From Curtobacterium ammoniigenes NBRC 101786 (GTDB lineage Bacteria; Actinomycetota; Actinomycetes; Actinomycetales; Microbacteriaceae): 64,000 nucleotides of DNA. Below, piece after piece: positions 50,361-62,665 of the stretch (positions are counted from its first letter, which is position 1; each line of letters starts with the position of its first letter). The notes beneath the pieces are model-generated. The model saw nothing but the letters and a program-made list of their open reading frames with translations, did not search any database and was not told the origin of the DNA. Both the position numbers and the translations under genes were made by a program. The DNA is taken from the NCBI RefSeq assembly GCF_001571045.1, contig NZ_BCSV01000001.1, forward strand, positions 761,006-825,005. Reading direction: 5' to 3'.

Positions 50361-51129
50361 TCCGCAGGCCGACGTGTTCGCCGCCGTGGACGCACTGCGG
50401 ACCGCGCGCACGCTGCTCGTGGCGCTCGACTTCGACGGCACGCTCGCTCCGTTCGCCGACGATCCGGCACAGGTGTCGGCGTTGCCCGGCTCCTGGGCGG
50501 CAGTTCTGACGCTGCGGCGCGCACGGGCGACGCACGTCGTCCTCGTGTCCGGCCGTCCGCTCGATGGGCTCGCCACCGTCTCCCATGCGCCGTCCGGCAT
50601 GTCGCTCGTCGGATCCCATGGCGCCGAATGGCGCGTCGAAGGGCACGACCATGAGGCGTTGACCGAGCGGGAGCGCGGCAGGGTGGCACGGATCAGTGCG
50701 GTCCTCGACGAGGTCGGCCATCGGCACGGCGCGCGCATCGAGCACAAGCCGGCGGGCCAGGCGCTGCACACCCGCGGATTCGACCCGGAACGTGCGGAGG
50801 CGGCGAATGACGACGCGCGGGCAGCGGTCCGCGCGGTCGACCCCGACGTCCTCGTGCGCGATGGCAAAGACATCCTGGAATTCGCGGTGCGGCATGTGAC
50901 CAAAGGCGATGCGATCGCTCGTCTGCGGGACGCGCTCGATGCCGACCGCGTCTTCTTCGCCGGTGACGATGTCACCGACGAGGACGGGTTCCGCGTCCTC
51001 GACCTCGAAGCCGGCGACGTCGGTGTGAAGGTCGGTGACGGCGCGAGCCTCGCGCCGTTCCGCGTCGCGGACCCCGCGGCGCTGACGCCGGTCCTGCAAC
51101 AGCTCGCCCGCGTCCGCGCGATGGGCTGA
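50353..51129 (+). CDS. otsB: Trehalose-6-phosphate phosphatase
   Basis: 258 aa, HAD superfamily. Motif I is DFDGTLAPF, motif II lies in HVVLVSGRPLDGL, and motif IV in FFAGDDVTDEDGF; HKPAGQALHTRG belongs to the cap. It dephosphorylates trehalose 6-phosphate to trehalose, an osmoprotectant and reserve sugar. The ATG lies inside the otsA end, so the pair is translationally coupled. Confidence 0.95.
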   Translation: MTDPQADVFAAVDALRTARTLLVALDFDGTLAPFADDPAQVSALPGSWAAVLTLRRARATHVVLVSGRPLDGLATVSHAPSGMSLVGSHGAEWRVEGHDHEALTERERGRVARISAVLDEVGHRHGARIEHKPAGQALHTRGFDPERAEAANDDARAAVRAVDPDVLVRDGKDILEFAVRHVTKGDAIARLRDALDADRVFFAGDDVTDEDGFRVLDLEAGDVGVKVGDGASLAPFRVADPAALTPVLQQLARVRAMG

Positions 51130-51154
51130 GGCCGATTGGTATCCCAACTGGTCC

Positions 51155-51160
51155 TAGACT
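51155..51160 (+). promoter_or_regulatory. -10 element of a leaderless ilvD promoter
   Basis: TAGACT ends 6 nt before the ilvD ATG and there is no Shine-Dalgarno box, so transcription probably starts at or next to the A of ATG. Confidence 0.5.
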
Positions 51161-51166
51161 CCTTCC

Positions 51167-52861
51167 ATGCCTGAAATCGACGTGAAGCCGCGCAGTCGCG
51201 ACGTAACCGATGGGATCGAGGCGACCACGTCGCGGGGGATGCTCCGTGCGGTCGGCATGGGCGACGGTGACTGGGAGAAGCCGCAGATCGGCATCGCCTC
51301 GTCCTGGAACGAGATCACCCCGTGCAACCTGTCGCTCGACCGGCTTGCGCAGGGTGCGAAAGAGGGCGTCCACGCCGGCGGCGGCTACCCGCTGCAGTTC
51401 GGCACCGTGTCCGTGTCGGACGGCATCGCGATGGGGCACGAGGGCATGCACTTCTCGCTCGTGTCGCGCGAGGTCATCGCCGACAGCGTCGAGACCGTCG
51501 TGATGGCGGAGCGCCTCGACGGCACCGTGCTGCTGGCGGGCTGCGACAAGTCGCTCCCCGGCATGCTCATGGCGGCGGCACGCCTCGACCTCGCGAGCGT
51601 CTTCCTCTATGCGGGGTCGGTGATGCCGGGCTATGTCAAGCAGGCCGACGGCTCCTTCAAAGAGGTTACGATCATCGACTCGTTCGAAGGGGTCGGCGCC
51701 TGCAAGGCGGGCACGATGACCGAGGAGGAGCTGAAGAAGATCGAGTGCGCGATCGTCCCCGGCGAAGGCGCCTGCGGTGGCATGTACACCGCGAACACGA
51801 TGGCGAGCGTCGCCGAGGCACTCGGTATGTCGCTGCCCGGCTCCGCGGCTCCGCCGAGCGCGGACCGCCGACGCGACTACTACGCCCACCGTTCGGGTGA
51901 GGCGGTCGTGAACATGCTCCGCAAGGGGATCACCGCTCGGCAGATCATGACGAAGGACGCGTTCGAGAACGCGATCGCCGTCGTCATGGCGCTCGGCGGC
52001 TCGACGAACGCCGTGCTGCACCTGTTGGCGATCGCGAACGAGGCCGAGGTCGAGCTGACGCTCGACGACTTCAACCGCGTCGGCTCGAAGGTTCCGCACA
52101 TCGCGGACATGAAGCCGTTCGGCAAGTACGTCATGAACGACGTCGACAAGAACGGGGGCATCCCCGTCGTGATGAAGGCGCTGCTTGACGCGGGCCTCCT
52201 GCATGGCGACTGCCTGACGGTCACCGGCAAGACGGTGGCAGAGAATCTGGCCGAGATCGACCCGCCCGCGGTGGACGGCAAGGTGTTCCGTTCGCTCGAC
52301 GAGCCGATCCACCCGACCGGGGGCCTGACGATCCTGCAGGGCTCGTTCGCCCCCGAGGGCGCGGTGGTCAAGACGGCAGGGTTCGACGCCGAGGTGTTCG
52401 AAGGACCTGCGCGGGTGTTCGACCGTGAGCGCGCCGCGATGGACGCTTTGACTGAGGGGCGCATCGAGCGGGGCGACGTCGTGATCATCCGCTATGAGGG
52501 CCCGAAGGGTGGTCCCGGCATGCGCGAGATGCTCGCCATCACCGCCGCGATCAAGGGCGCTGGGCTCGGAAAAGATGTACTACTGTTGACGGACGGACGA
52601 TTCTCGGGCGGCACAACCGGCCTGTGCATCGGCCACATCGCACCGGAGGCCGTCGACGCTGGTCCAATCGCCTTCGTGCGCGATGGCGACCGCATCCGTG
52701 TCGACATCGCGGCTCGCACGCTCGATCTACTGGTCGAGCCCGCTGAGCTGGAGGCCCGCCGCGACGGCTGGGCCCCGCTGCCCCCCGTGTACACCAGGGG
52801 AGTTCTCGCGAAGTACTCGAAGCTCGTGAAGTCGGCTGCACTCGGCGCTGTCACGGGCTGA
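51167..52861 (+). CDS. ilvD: Dihydroxy-acid dehydratase
   Basis: 564 aa. It converts 2,3-dihydroxy-isovalerate or -methylvalerate to the 2-oxo acids of valine and isoleucine synthesis. The iron-sulfur cysteines are in [26 protein letters not shown] and [17 protein letters not shown]; the C-terminal [19 protein letters not shown] is also typical. First gene of the branched-chain cluster and separated from ilvB by 64 bp. TAGACT 6 nt before the ATG suggests a leaderless mRNA. Confidence 0.96.
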   Translation: MPEIDVKPRSRDVTDGIEATTSRGMLRAVGMGDGDWEKPQIGIASSWNEITPCNLSLDRLAQGAKEGVHAGGGYPLQFGTVSVSDGIAMGHEGMHFSLVSREVIADSVETVVMAERLDGTVLLAGCDKSLPGMLMAAARLDLASVFLYAGSVMPGYVKQADGSFKEVTIIDSFEGVGACKAGTMTEEELKKIECAIVPGEGACGGMYTANTMASVAEALGMSLPGSAAPPSADRRRDYYAHRSGEAVVNMLRKGITARQIMTKDAFENAIAVVMALGGSTNAVLHLLAIANEAEVELTLDDFNRVGSKVPHIADMKPFGKYVMNDVDKNGGIPVVMKALLDAGLLHGDCLTVTGKTVAENLAEIDPPAVDGKVFRSLDEPIHPTGGLTILQGSFAPEGAVVKTAGFDAEVFEGPARVFDRERAAMDALTEGRIERGDVVIIRYEGPKGGPGMREMLAITAAIKGAGLGKDVLLLTDGRFSGGTTGLCIGHIAPEAVDAGPIAFVRDGDRIRVDIAARTLDLLVEPAELEARRDGWAPLPPVYTRGVLAKYSKLVKSAALGAVTG

Positions 52862-52925
52862 TCGGGCACCATCGCCGACGGCAGCACGCCGACCGAACGC
52901 ACGCACTCTTACGGGCAGGAACACC

Positions 52926-54742
52926 ATGCCAACGGAAGCAACACCACGTCCCGCCGCCGGCACGCGTCGCGCGCCGGACATTCTGACCGGATCGGGAGCC
53001 GTGCTCCGCACGCTCGAGCACCTCGGCATCACGGATGTCTTCGGACTGCCCGGCGGCGCGATCATCCCGTTCTATGACGAACTGATGGCATCGACCTCGA
53101 TTCGTCACATCCTCGTCCGGCACGAGCAGGGCGCCGGGCATGCGGCCGAGGGGTACGCGTCTGCCTCCGGCAAAGTGGGCGTTGCGATCGCGACGTCCGG
53201 ACCGGGCGCGACCAACCTCGTCACCGCGATCGCCGACGCATACATGGATTCGGTGCCGTTTATCGCGATCACCGGGCAGGTGTTCTCGACGCTGATGGGC
53301 ACGGATGCCTTCCAAGAGGCCGACATCGTCGGTATCACCATGCCAATCACGAAGCACTCGTTCCTCGTGACGCGTCCCGAGGAGATCCCGGCGACGCTCG
53401 CCGCGGCCTACCAGATCGCGACGACCGGTCGTCCGGGCCCGGTCCTCGTCGACATCACGAAGGACGCGCAGCAGAAGACCGCCCCCTTCGTGTGGCCGCC
53501 GAAGGTCGAGCTGCCCGGCTACCGTCCGGTGCTCAAGGCGCACGGCAAGCAGATCGCCGCGGCAGCGCAGCTGCTCGCCGAGGCGCACCGCCCGGTCCTC
53601 TACGTGGGCGGCGGAACGATTCGGTCCGGCGCCTCCGCCGAGCTCATCGCGTTCGCCGAGGCGACGAACGCTCCGGTCGTCACGACGCTGATGGCACGGG
53701 GGGCATTCCCGGATTCGCATCCGCAGCACCTCGGCATGCCCGGCATGCACGGCACCGTCCCTGCGGTGCTCGCGCTCCAGGACAGCGACCTCATCATCGC
53801 GCTCGGCGCACGCTTCGACGACCGGGTCACGGGCAAGGTCGACGAGTTCGCGCCGCACGCCAAAGTCGTGCATGTCGACATCGACCCGGCGGAGATCTCG
53901 AAGATCCGATACGCGGACGTTCCGATCGTCGGTGACGTCCGCGAGGTCCTCGTGGATCTGACCGAGGCGTGGGAGCGCGTCCCGGAGGCGGACCGCGCGG
54001 ACACCTCGGCGTGGTGGGCGCGCCTGAACGGGCTCCAGTCCGACTTCCCGCTCGGATACAGCGAGCCGCAGGACGGCCTCCTCGCACCGCAGCACGTCAT
54101 CAAGCGGATCGGCGAGCTCACGGGCCCGGAGGGCGTGTTCGTCGCCGGCGTCGGACAACACCAGATGTGGGCCGCGCAGTTCATCGGGTACGAGCGTCCG
54201 CACGCGTGGCTGAACTCCGGGGGAGCGGGCACGATGGGCTACTCGGTGCCGGCCGCGATGGGCGCGAAGGTCGGCCAACCGGATCGCGTCGTGTGGTCGA
54301 TCGATGGCGACGGCTGCTTCCAGATGACCAATCAAGAGCTCGCGACCTGCGTGATCAACAACATCCCGATCAAGGTTGCGATCATCAACAACTCGTCGCT
54401 CGGAATGGTCCGGCAGTGGCAGACGCTGTTCTACGACGGTCGCCACTCGTTCACCGATCTCGAGACCGGCCACCAGACCCGGCGCGTTCCGGACTTCGTC
54501 AAGCTCGCCGAAGCATACGGTGCGCTCGGCATTCGGGTCGAGAAGGCGGAGGACGTGGACAGCGCCATCGAGTTGGCGCTCGCGACGAACGACCGGCCCG
54601 TCGTCATCGACTTCGTCGTCAGTCGCGATGCGATGGTCTGGCCGATGGTGCCGCAGGGCATCGGCAACTCCTCCATCCAGTACGCCCGCGACCACGCGCC
54701 CACCTGGGACGTGGAGGACGCCGACATGACAGGAGACCCCGC

Positions 54743-54746
<4 letters not shown>
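52926..54746 (+). CDS. ilvB: Acetolactate synthase, large subunit
   Basis: 606 aa, thiamine diphosphate enzyme. The catalytic Glu lies in [36 protein letters not shown] and the FAD-binding middle domain follow; the cofactor motif [24 protein letters not shown] is complete. It condenses pyruvate with pyruvate or 2-oxobutyrate. A GGGCAGGAACACC ribosome region precedes the ATG. It overlaps ilvH by 4 nt, matching the tight subunit ratio of the holoenzyme. Confidence 0.96.
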
Positions 54747-56423
<1,677 letters not shown>

Positions 56424-56440
56424 GCTGCGACTCGACTCGA

Positions 56441-56479
56441 CGATGAGGCGGCGGTGCACCGCGCACCGCCGCCTCATCG
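56441..56479 (+). terminator. Strong terminator after ilvC
   Basis: Perfect 17-bp stem: CGATGAGGCGGCGGTGC and GCACCGCCGCCTCATCG with a 5-nt loop. It is the strongest hairpin in the cluster and ends the ilv unit before mtlD. Confidence 0.85.
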
Positions 56480-56631
56480 TGTGACCCGAACGTTATGCAT
56501 CTTTTTCTGCTGGACGCACCCGGCGCGGTTCCGCGTCAGGATGCGCGACCCCGCTGCTCGCGATCGTGCACGGACCGCTTCCCGCCGTTCGTGTGGTCGG
56601 GCGCGCCCGGCTCGCGTGGGAGGATCGTCGA

Positions 56632-57807
56632 ATGGCGGTGACGAGGCGAGCGGTCCACATCGGCGCCGGCAAGATCGGCCGCGGCTTCGTCGGACAGTTC
56701 CTCGCAGCGAGCGGCTACGACCTCACGTTCGTCGACGTCGACGACCGCGTCGTTACGGCACTGAACGACGCTCGACAGTTCGTCGTCCACGAGGTCGGCG
56801 ACGAGCCGGTCGATCACACGGTCACGGGCTTCCGCGCGCTCAACAGCAAGACGGATCGCGACGCAGTTGTCCGTGCGTTGGCGCAGGCGGATGTCGTGAC
56901 CACCGCCGTCGGAGCACGGACGCTCCCGCTCGTCGCACCCCTCGTCGCCGACGGCCTCGCGCTCCGGTCGCCGGAGGCCGGAACCGTCACGGTCGTCGCG
57001 TGCGAGAACGCGTTCAATGCGACCGACTCGCTGCACGCAAGCGTGCGCCGTGCACCGTCGCTCGACGATCGGGAGGTCGACGCGGTCTTTGCAAACTGCG
57101 CGATCGATCGGATCGTCCCGGACCAGTCCGGTGTCCTCGGCGAGCATGGCGGTCTCGATGTCGTGCTCGAGCCCTTCTATGAGTGGGTAATCGAACGCAC
57201 GCCGTTCGTCGGATCCGGCGCCGAGCCTCCTGAGATCGACGGAGTGACCTGGGTCGACGATCTGCAGCCGTTCGTCGAGCGCAAGCTCTACACCGTGAAC
57301 ACAGCGCACGCCACGGCCGCCTACCACGGGTTCGTCCGCGGCATCCGTCTGATCCGGGAGGCGCTGGCCGACCCCGTCGTTCGGCCGGAAGTCGACGGGG
57401 TGCTCGCCGAGACGACCGCGCTCCTGGTCGCGAAGCACGGATTCGATCCTGCTGAGCACCGTCGCTACGTCGAGGCGAACCTGGCGCGTATCGCGAATCC
57501 GCTGCTTCCCGACACGACCGCCCGCGTCGGTCGGAATCCGCTCCGAAAGCTCGGGCGTCGTGAGCGGTTCATCGGCCCTGCCGCGCAGCTCGCGGAGCGG
57601 GGGCTGCCGGTCGACCATCTGCTCGGTGCGATCCGCGTTGCGCTCGCGTTCGACGACCCGGACGATCCGGAGTCGATCGAGTTGCACGCGCTGCTCGGCT
57701 CCGGCGCGACCGCGCACGCACTCACCGAGATTCTCACCGGGCTCATGGAGAGCCATCCGTTGTTCCCGGCGGTGCGGGACGTCGTCGCTTCTACACTGGA
57801 AGCATGA
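56632..57807 (+). CDS. mtlD: Mannitol-1-phosphate 5-dehydrogenase
   Basis: 391 aa, polyol dehydrogenase family, near the usual MtlD length. NAD motif VHIGAGKIGRGFVGQFLA, then VTTAVGARTLPLVAPLVADGL, ACENAFNATD, DRIVPDQ, FVERKLYTVNTAHATAAYHG (catalytic Lys and His region) and GRNPLRKLGRRERFIGPA. It interconverts mannitol 1-phosphate and fructose 6-phosphate. No mannitol transporter or PTS gene is adjacent. The ATG is set by GGGAGG about 10 nt upstream. It overlaps the next gene by 4 nt and so is coupled to two membrane proteins. Confidence 0.85.
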   Translation: MAVTRRAVHIGAGKIGRGFVGQFLAASGYDLTFVDVDDRVVTALNDARQFVVHEVGDEPVDHTVTGFRALNSKTDRDAVVRALAQADVVTTAVGARTLPLVAPLVADGLALRSPEAGTVTVVACENAFNATDSLHASVRRAPSLDDREVDAVFANCAIDRIVPDQSGVLGEHGGLDVVLEPFYEWVIERTPFVGSGAEPPEIDGVTWVDDLQPFVERKLYTVNTAHATAAYHGFVRGIRLIREALADPVVRPEVDGVLAETTALLVAKHGFDPAEHRRYVEANLARIANPLLPDTTARVGRNPLRKLGRRERFIGPAAQLAERGLPVDHLLGAIRVALAFDDPDDPESIELHALLGSGATAHALTEILTGLMESHPLFPAVRDVVASTLEA

Positions 57808-58271
57808 CCGCTCCGGACGCCTCTTCGCCGCCGGACTCCGGGGTTGAGGAGCCGGTGGTGCCGGGCGACCCCTCCGATGACGAGGCGCTGAGCTGGGGTG
57901 GGGAGCTCGATGCCACGCACGTGGACGCATCGAAGAACCCCGTCATTCGCGGGGCGGCGCGCGCGCCCAGCCCGGAGCGACCCGCCGGTTCCGGGTCGCT
58001 GGTCGGCATGGGTGTGCTCGGCGGGATCTACCTGCTCTACACGGTTGCGTGGCTGGTGAGCGCGAGTGTGCTCCCGGTCGCGGGCGGAACAGCGCTCTCC
58101 GCGCTGTTCGCGGAGGGCCTGCGCGTGCTGGCGATCATGGCCCCCGCCTTCTGGTTCGTCGCCACGCTCTGGTTCGGGCAGACGATCTCGGTTCGGGCGC
58201 GGTTCGTGTGGCTCGTTGTCGGCGTGGTGGTCTTGTTCCCGTGGCCGTTCTTGATGACGAGGGCATTCTGA
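57804..58271 (+). CDS. Membrane protein of unknown function
   Basis: 155 aa. An acidic, Pro/Ser-rich, probably disordered N-terminus (~1-62) is followed by three hydrophobic helices (~66-86, ~98-122, ~131-151). No cysteine or metal motif. The ATG overlaps the mtlD stop (ATGA), and its own stop overlaps the next ATG by 1 nt. I do not recognise a family. Confidence 0.7.
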   Translation: MTAPDASSPPDSGVEEPVVPGDPSDDEALSWGGELDATHVDASKNPVIRGAARAPSPERPAGSGSLVGMGVLGGIYLLYTVAWLVSASVLPVAGGTALSALFAEGLRVLAIMAPAFWFVATLWFGQTISVRARFVWLVVGVVVLFPWPFLMTRAF

Positions 58272-58660
58272 TGTCGACGAGTTCCGACCGCGCTTCGCGT
58301 CCGTCTGCGCTGAGCCCATTCGCGGTCCGGCTGGTCATCTGGATCGTGTCCGGCGTGATCTTCGCCTACATGCTGTGGCAGGCGATCGCCAACTTCGTCG
58401 GCGTGACGACGAGCATCGCGCAGTTCAACGCATTCGTCCGCGCGAATCATGCGACGACGCTCGAGAGCGCGGTGCCGTGGGTCGCGCTCGTGCTCGATGT
58501 GCTGATCGCACCGGTGGTGTGGGGTGCGGCTTGGTTCGTGTCTCGCCGGTTCAGCCCGGGCCGGATCGCCGTCGTCTTCGTCGCCGCGTTGTGCGCCGCT
58601 TCGGTGTTCTGGTTCGACCTGCTCGAGTATGTGACGACGACGGTGCACATCGGCCGCTGA
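58271..58660 (+). CDS. Small membrane protein of unknown function
   Basis: 129 aa with three hydrophobic helices (~18-40, ~68-90, ~97-118): LVIWIVSGVIFAYMLWQAIANFVGV, WVALVLDVLIAPVVWGAAWFVSRR and IAVVFVAALCAASVFWFDLLEY. Translationally coupled to the preceding membrane protein (TGATG). The two may form a membrane complex. No recognised family. Confidence 0.7.
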   Translation: MSTSSDRASRPSALSPFAVRLVIWIVSGVIFAYMLWQAIANFVGVTTSIAQFNAFVRANHATTLESAVPWVALVLDVLIAPVVWGAAWFVSRRFSPGRIAVVFVAALCAASVFWFDLLEYVTTTVHIGR

Positions 58661-58732
58661 CCTCCGCCGTAACGCGCCGGGCACGTCGATACGATTGAGG
58701 AGACAGCAGCCCCTCAGGTAAGGAATCGCTTC

Positions 58733-60322
58733 GTGCCAAAGCCGGTCGTCCTGATCGCCGAAGAACTCTCACCAGCAACCGTCGATGCGCTCGGCCCAGA
58801 CTTCGAGATCCGAACGGTGGACGGCACGGATCGCGCGGCGCTCCTGACGGCACTGTCCGAGGCGAACGCGATCCTCGTGCGCTCGGCGACGCGCGTCGAC
58901 GCGGAGGCGATCGCCGCCGCTCCGCGACTTCAGGTGATCGCGCGTGCCGGAGTCGGTCTCGACAACGTGGACATCAAGGCCGCGACCACGGCGGGTGTCA
59001 TGGTGGTCAACGCGCCGACCTCGAACATCATCTCCGCGGCGGAGCTCACCGTCGGTCATATCCTCAGCCTCGCTCGGCACATTCCGGCTGCTCACGCGTC
59101 GCTCGCCGCCGGCGCATGGAAGCGCAGCGCATACACCGGCGTGGAGCTCTTTGAGAAGACCGTCGGCATCATCGGGCTTGGCCGGATCGGGGCCCTCATC
59201 ACCGCCCGCCTGCAGGCATTCGGCGTGTCCGTGGTGGCGTACGACCCGTACGTCACGCCGGCGCGGGCGCAGCAGCTCGGTGTCGAGCTGCTGCCGCTCG
59301 ACGAGCTGCTTCGTCGGTCCGACTTCGTGACCATCCACATGCCGAAGACGCCCGAGACCGTGGGCATGATCAGCGACGAACAACTCGCGCTCATGAAGCC
59401 GAGCGCGTTCATCGTGAATGTGGCCCGCGGCGGCCTCATCGATGAGGACGCGCTCTATCGCGCGCTGTCGGAGCGAGTCATTGCTGGTGCCGGACTTGAC
59501 GTCTTCGTGACGGAACCCCCGTTGGACTCGCCGCTGTTGGGCCTCCCGAATGTCGTCGTGACGCCGCACCTTGGCGCCTCGACGGACGAGGCGCAAGAGA
59601 AGGCGGGCGTCTCGGTTGCTCGCTCCGTTCGCCTGGCGCTGGGCGGCGAGCTCGTCCCGGACGCCGTGAACGTCGCGGGCGGGGTGATCGATCCGTACGT
59701 GCGGCCCGGCATTCCGCTGATGGAGAAGCTGGGGCAGGTGTTCGCCAGCCTCGCGGACACGTCGCTCACCAACATCGACGTCGAGATTCGCGGCGAGCTT
59801 GCCGAATACGACGTCAGCGTGCTGCAGCTCGCCGCACTGAAGGGCATCTTCACCAACATCGTGAGCGAGCAGGTCTCTTATGTGAATGCGCCACTCCTTG
59901 CCGAGCAGCGCGGCGTGTCGGTGCGGCTCATCACCAGTCCGGACAGCCCTGAATACCGCAATACGCTCACGATCCGGGGGGCACAGTCCGACGGGCCTGC
60001 GATCAGCGTCTCCGGGACCCTGACCGGCCCGAAGCAGATCGAGAAGCTCGTCGAGATCGACGGGTACGACCTCGAGGTCCCGCTCGACACCCATCACGTG
60101 GTCATGCGCTACACCGATCGGCCCGGCATTGTCGCCGTCTACGGCAAGCAGTTCGGCGACGCGGGCATCAACATCGCCGCCATGCAGATCGCGCGTCAGG
60201 CGGCGGGTGGCCAGGCGCTCTCGGTGCTCACCGTCGATTCGCCGGTGCCGAGCGAGATCCTCGAGGCAGTGCGCGCCGCCATCGACGCAGACTCGATGCG
60301 GCAGATCGACATCACGCTGTAG
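58733..60322 (+). CDS. serA: D-3-phosphoglycerate dehydrogenase (long form)
   Basis: 529 aa. Catalytic and NAD domains come first ([76 protein letters not shown]). Then come the intervening allosteric domain (~320-455) and a C-terminal ACT domain ([31 protein letters not shown]). It starts serine synthesis from 3-phosphoglycerate; the long form is serine-inhibited. GTG start with AAGGA about 8 nt upstream. Confidence 0.96.
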   Translation: MPKPVVLIAEELSPATVDALGPDFEIRTVDGTDRAALLTALSEANAILVRSATRVDAEAIAAAPRLQVIARAGVGLDNVDIKAATTAGVMVVNAPTSNIISAAELTVGHILSLARHIPAAHASLAAGAWKRSAYTGVELFEKTVGIIGLGRIGALITARLQAFGVSVVAYDPYVTPARAQQLGVELLPLDELLRRSDFVTIHMPKTPETVGMISDEQLALMKPSAFIVNVARGGLIDEDALYRALSERVIAGAGLDVFVTEPPLDSPLLGLPNVVVTPHLGASTDEAQEKAGVSVARSVRLALGGELVPDAVNVAGGVIDPYVRPGIPLMEKLGQVFASLADTSLTNIDVEIRGELAEYDVSVLQLAALKGIFTNIVSEQVSYVNAPLLAEQRGVSVRLITSPDSPEYRNTLTIRGAQSDGPAISVSGTLTGPKQIEKLVEIDGYDLEVPLDTHHVVMRYTDRPGIVAVYGKQFGDAGINIAAMQIARQAAGGQALSVLTVDSPVPSEILEAVRAAIDADSMRQIDITL

Positions 60323-60377
60323 CGACCGGCGGGCGCATCGCGCGCCACGAGCTCACAGCTCAGCACGCACCGCGCAT

Positions 60378-60414
60378 CCCGCACCGTCCGTCCCGCACCG
60401 TCCGTCCCGCACCG
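60378..60414. repeat. 14-bp direct repeats between serA and leuB
   Basis: Two perfect copies of CCCGCACCGTCCGT (60378-60391, 60392-60405) and a partial third (60406-60414), in a CCGCACC-rich stretch before leuB. No gene is seen here. Confidence 0.8.
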
Positions 60415-60449
60415 CGCACCGCTCACCGCTTACGAGGAATCGAGGAACC

Positions 60450-61514
60450 ATGACAGCAACGATTCGTCTGGCCGTCATCCGCGGCGACGGCATCGGACCG
60501 GAGGTCGTCGACGAGGCGCTCAAGGTGCTCCGCGCCGCAACCGAGCCGGCGCTCCACATCGAGGAGACGGCCTTCGACCTCGGTGCCGGTCGGTATCTGG
60601 CGACGGGCGACATCCTGACCGACGCGGACCTCGACGCCATCGCGAAGCATGACGCGATCCTGCTCGGCGCGGTCGGCGGCGATCCCCGGGATCCGCGACT
60701 GGCCGGCGGCATCATCGAGCGCGGCCTGCTGCTGCGACTCCGGTTCGCCTTCGATCACTACGTGAACCTGCGCCCGACCCGCGTCTTCCCGCAGGTCGAC
60801 TCGCCCCTTCGCGATCCAGGTGCGGTCGACTTCGTCGTCGTCCGTGAGGGCACGGAGGGCCCGTACGTGGGCAACGGTGGCGTGATCCGCCGTGGCACGC
60901 CGCACGAGATCGCGACCGAGGTCTCACTGAACACGGCGTTCGGCGTCGAACGGGTCGTTCGCTATGCGTTCGCGCTTGCGGACCGCCGGCCGCGCAAGCA
61001 CCTGACGCTCGTCCACAAGAGCAACGTGCTCGTGCATGCCGGCGATCTCTGGCAGCGGCAGGTTGCAGCGGTCGGCGCGGAGTACCCGGACGTCACGGTC
61101 GACTACCAGCACGTCGACGCCGTGACCATCCACCTCGTGCAGGATCCGTCACGATTCGACGTGATCGTCACGGACAACCTGTTCGGTGACATCATCACGG
61201 ACCTGGCCGGAGCGATCAGTGGCGGCATCGGGCTCGCGGCCTCCGGCAATCTCAACCCGGATGGGGCGTTCCCGAGCATGTTCGAGCCAGTGCACGGCTC
61301 GGCCCCGGACATCGCCGGTCAGCAGCGGGCAGATCCGACGGCCGCCATCATCTCCGCGGGCCTCCTGCTCGACCATCTCGGGCACAGTGCGGAGGCTGCC
61401 GCGATCGCGCGGGCGGTCGAGCAGGACATTGCTCGGCGCGGTTCGAGCGCTCGTTCGACCGCGCAAATCGGTGACGCGATCGCCGCGGCTGCTGCGGAGA
61501 TGCGCAGGGCCTGA
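60450..61514 (+). CDS. leuB: 3-Isopropylmalate dehydrogenase
   Basis: 354 aa. N-terminal [58 protein letters not shown], then [39 protein letters not shown] and [13 protein letters not shown]. It oxidises and decarboxylates 3-isopropylmalate in leucine synthesis. ATG 60450 is set by GAGGAACC. ilvE follows after 13 bp. Confidence 0.95.
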   Translation: MTATIRLAVIRGDGIGPEVVDEALKVLRAATEPALHIEETAFDLGAGRYLATGDILTDADLDAIAKHDAILLGAVGGDPRDPRLAGGIIERGLLLRLRFAFDHYVNLRPTRVFPQVDSPLRDPGAVDFVVVREGTEGPYVGNGGVIRRGTPHEIATEVSLNTAFGVERVVRYAFALADRRPRKHLTLVHKSNVLVHAGDLWQRQVAAVGAEYPDVTVDYQHVDAVTIHLVQDPSRFDVIVTDNLFGDIITDLAGAISGGIGLAASGNLNPDGAFPSMFEPVHGSAPDIAGQQRADPTAAIISAGLLLDHLGHSAEAAAIARAVEQDIARRGSSARSTAQIGDAIAAAAAEMRRA

Positions 61515-61527
61515 CAAGATCGACGCT

Positions 61528-62640
61528 ATGACCTCCGCTGCATCGACGTTCTCGCTTCCGTTCGCCACCACGCCGTCGGCGTCGGCCAAGGCAGACGCGG
61601 AGCGCGAGTCGATTCTCGCGGACCCGGGGTTCGGCAAGCACTTCACGGATCACATGGTCACGATCCGGTGGTCCGAGGACGCCGGTTGGCACGATGCCGC
61701 GGTCCATCCGTACGGTCCGCTCCAACTCGACCCGAGCGCGAGCGTGCTGCACTACGCGCAGGAGATCTTTGAGGGCCTGAAGGTGTACCGCCACGCCGAC
61801 GGCAGCGTGTGGTCATTCCGGCCGACGGCGAATGCCGCCCGCATGCAGCGTTCGGCGCGCCGGATGGCGCTGCCCGAGCTGCCGACGGAAGCGTTCGTGG
61901 AATCGATCCGGAGGCTCGTCGAGACTGACGAGCGCTGGGTCCCGTCCGCTGATGAGACGAGCCTGTACCTTCGGCCGTTCATGATCGCGACCGAGGGGTT
62001 CCTCGGTGTGCGGGCAGCGCACGAGGTGGCGTTCCACGTGATTGCGTCGCCAGCCGGCGCGTACTTCACGTCCGGGCCGAAGCCGGTGTCGATCTGGCTG
62101 TCGACCCAGTATTCGCGGGCCGGGAAGGGCGGCACGGGGGCTGCGAAGACCGGCGGCAACTACGCATCCTCGCTCCTTCCACAGCAGGAGGCGTACGAGC
62201 ACGGGTGCCAGCAGGTGATGTTCCTCGACTCCGAAGAGGGCAAGTACCTGGAGGAGCTCGGCGGGATGAACGTGGTCCTCGTGCGCTCCGACGGAACGCT
62301 GGTCACTCCGGATTCGGATTCGATCCTTGAGGGCATCACGCGCGATTCGATCCTGCAGCTCGCCGAAGACCGAGGGCTCCGGGTCGAAAAGCGACGCGTG
62401 AGCCTCGACGAATGGCGGGACGGGGTTGCGAGCGGCGCGATCACGGAGGCATTCGCCTGCGGTACGGCGGCCGTCGTGACGCCGATCGGCGAACTCCGCG
62501 GTGACGGTTTCACGATCACCTCGCCCGACGCGGGCTCGGACTCGCTCACCATGTCACTCCGGCGCGAGCTCACGGATATCCAGTACGGGCGCCTCTCGGA
62601 CCCCCACGACTGGATGGTCCAGCTCACCCCGGCGTCCTGA
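61528..62640 (+). CDS. ilvE: Branched-chain amino acid aminotransferase
   Basis: 370 aa, PLP fold type IV. HYAQEIFEGLKVYRHADGSVWSFRPTANAARMQRSARRM, YLRPFMIATEGFLGV, the PLP Lys in GTGAAKTGGNYASSLLPQQEA, and FACGTAAVVTPIGEL. It performs the last step of valine, leucine and isoleucine synthesis. A CAAGAT hexamer (61515-61520) ends 7 nt before the ATG, so a leaderless transcript besides read-through from leuB is possible. Confidence 0.96.
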   Translation: MTSAASTFSLPFATTPSASAKADAERESILADPGFGKHFTDHMVTIRWSEDAGWHDAAVHPYGPLQLDPSASVLHYAQEIFEGLKVYRHADGSVWSFRPTANAARMQRSARRMALPELPTEAFVESIRRLVETDERWVPSADETSLYLRPFMIATEGFLGVRAAHEVAFHVIASPAGAYFTSGPKPVSIWLSTQYSRAGKGGTGAAKTGGNYASSLLPQQEAYEHGCQQVMFLDSEEGKYLEELGGMNVVLVRSDGTLVTPDSDSILEGITRDSILQLAEDRGLRVEKRRVSLDEWRDGVASGAITEAFACGTAAVVTPIGELRGDGFTITSPDAGSDSLTMSLRRELTDIQYGRLSDPHDWMVQLTPAS

Positions 62641-62665
62641 GCGGGGCGGTCGCTAGGCTCGACTG

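Noticed and set aside
48780..50975. 731-codon minus-strand frame opposite otsA-otsB
   Set aside because: Shadow of two well-identified overlapping genes.
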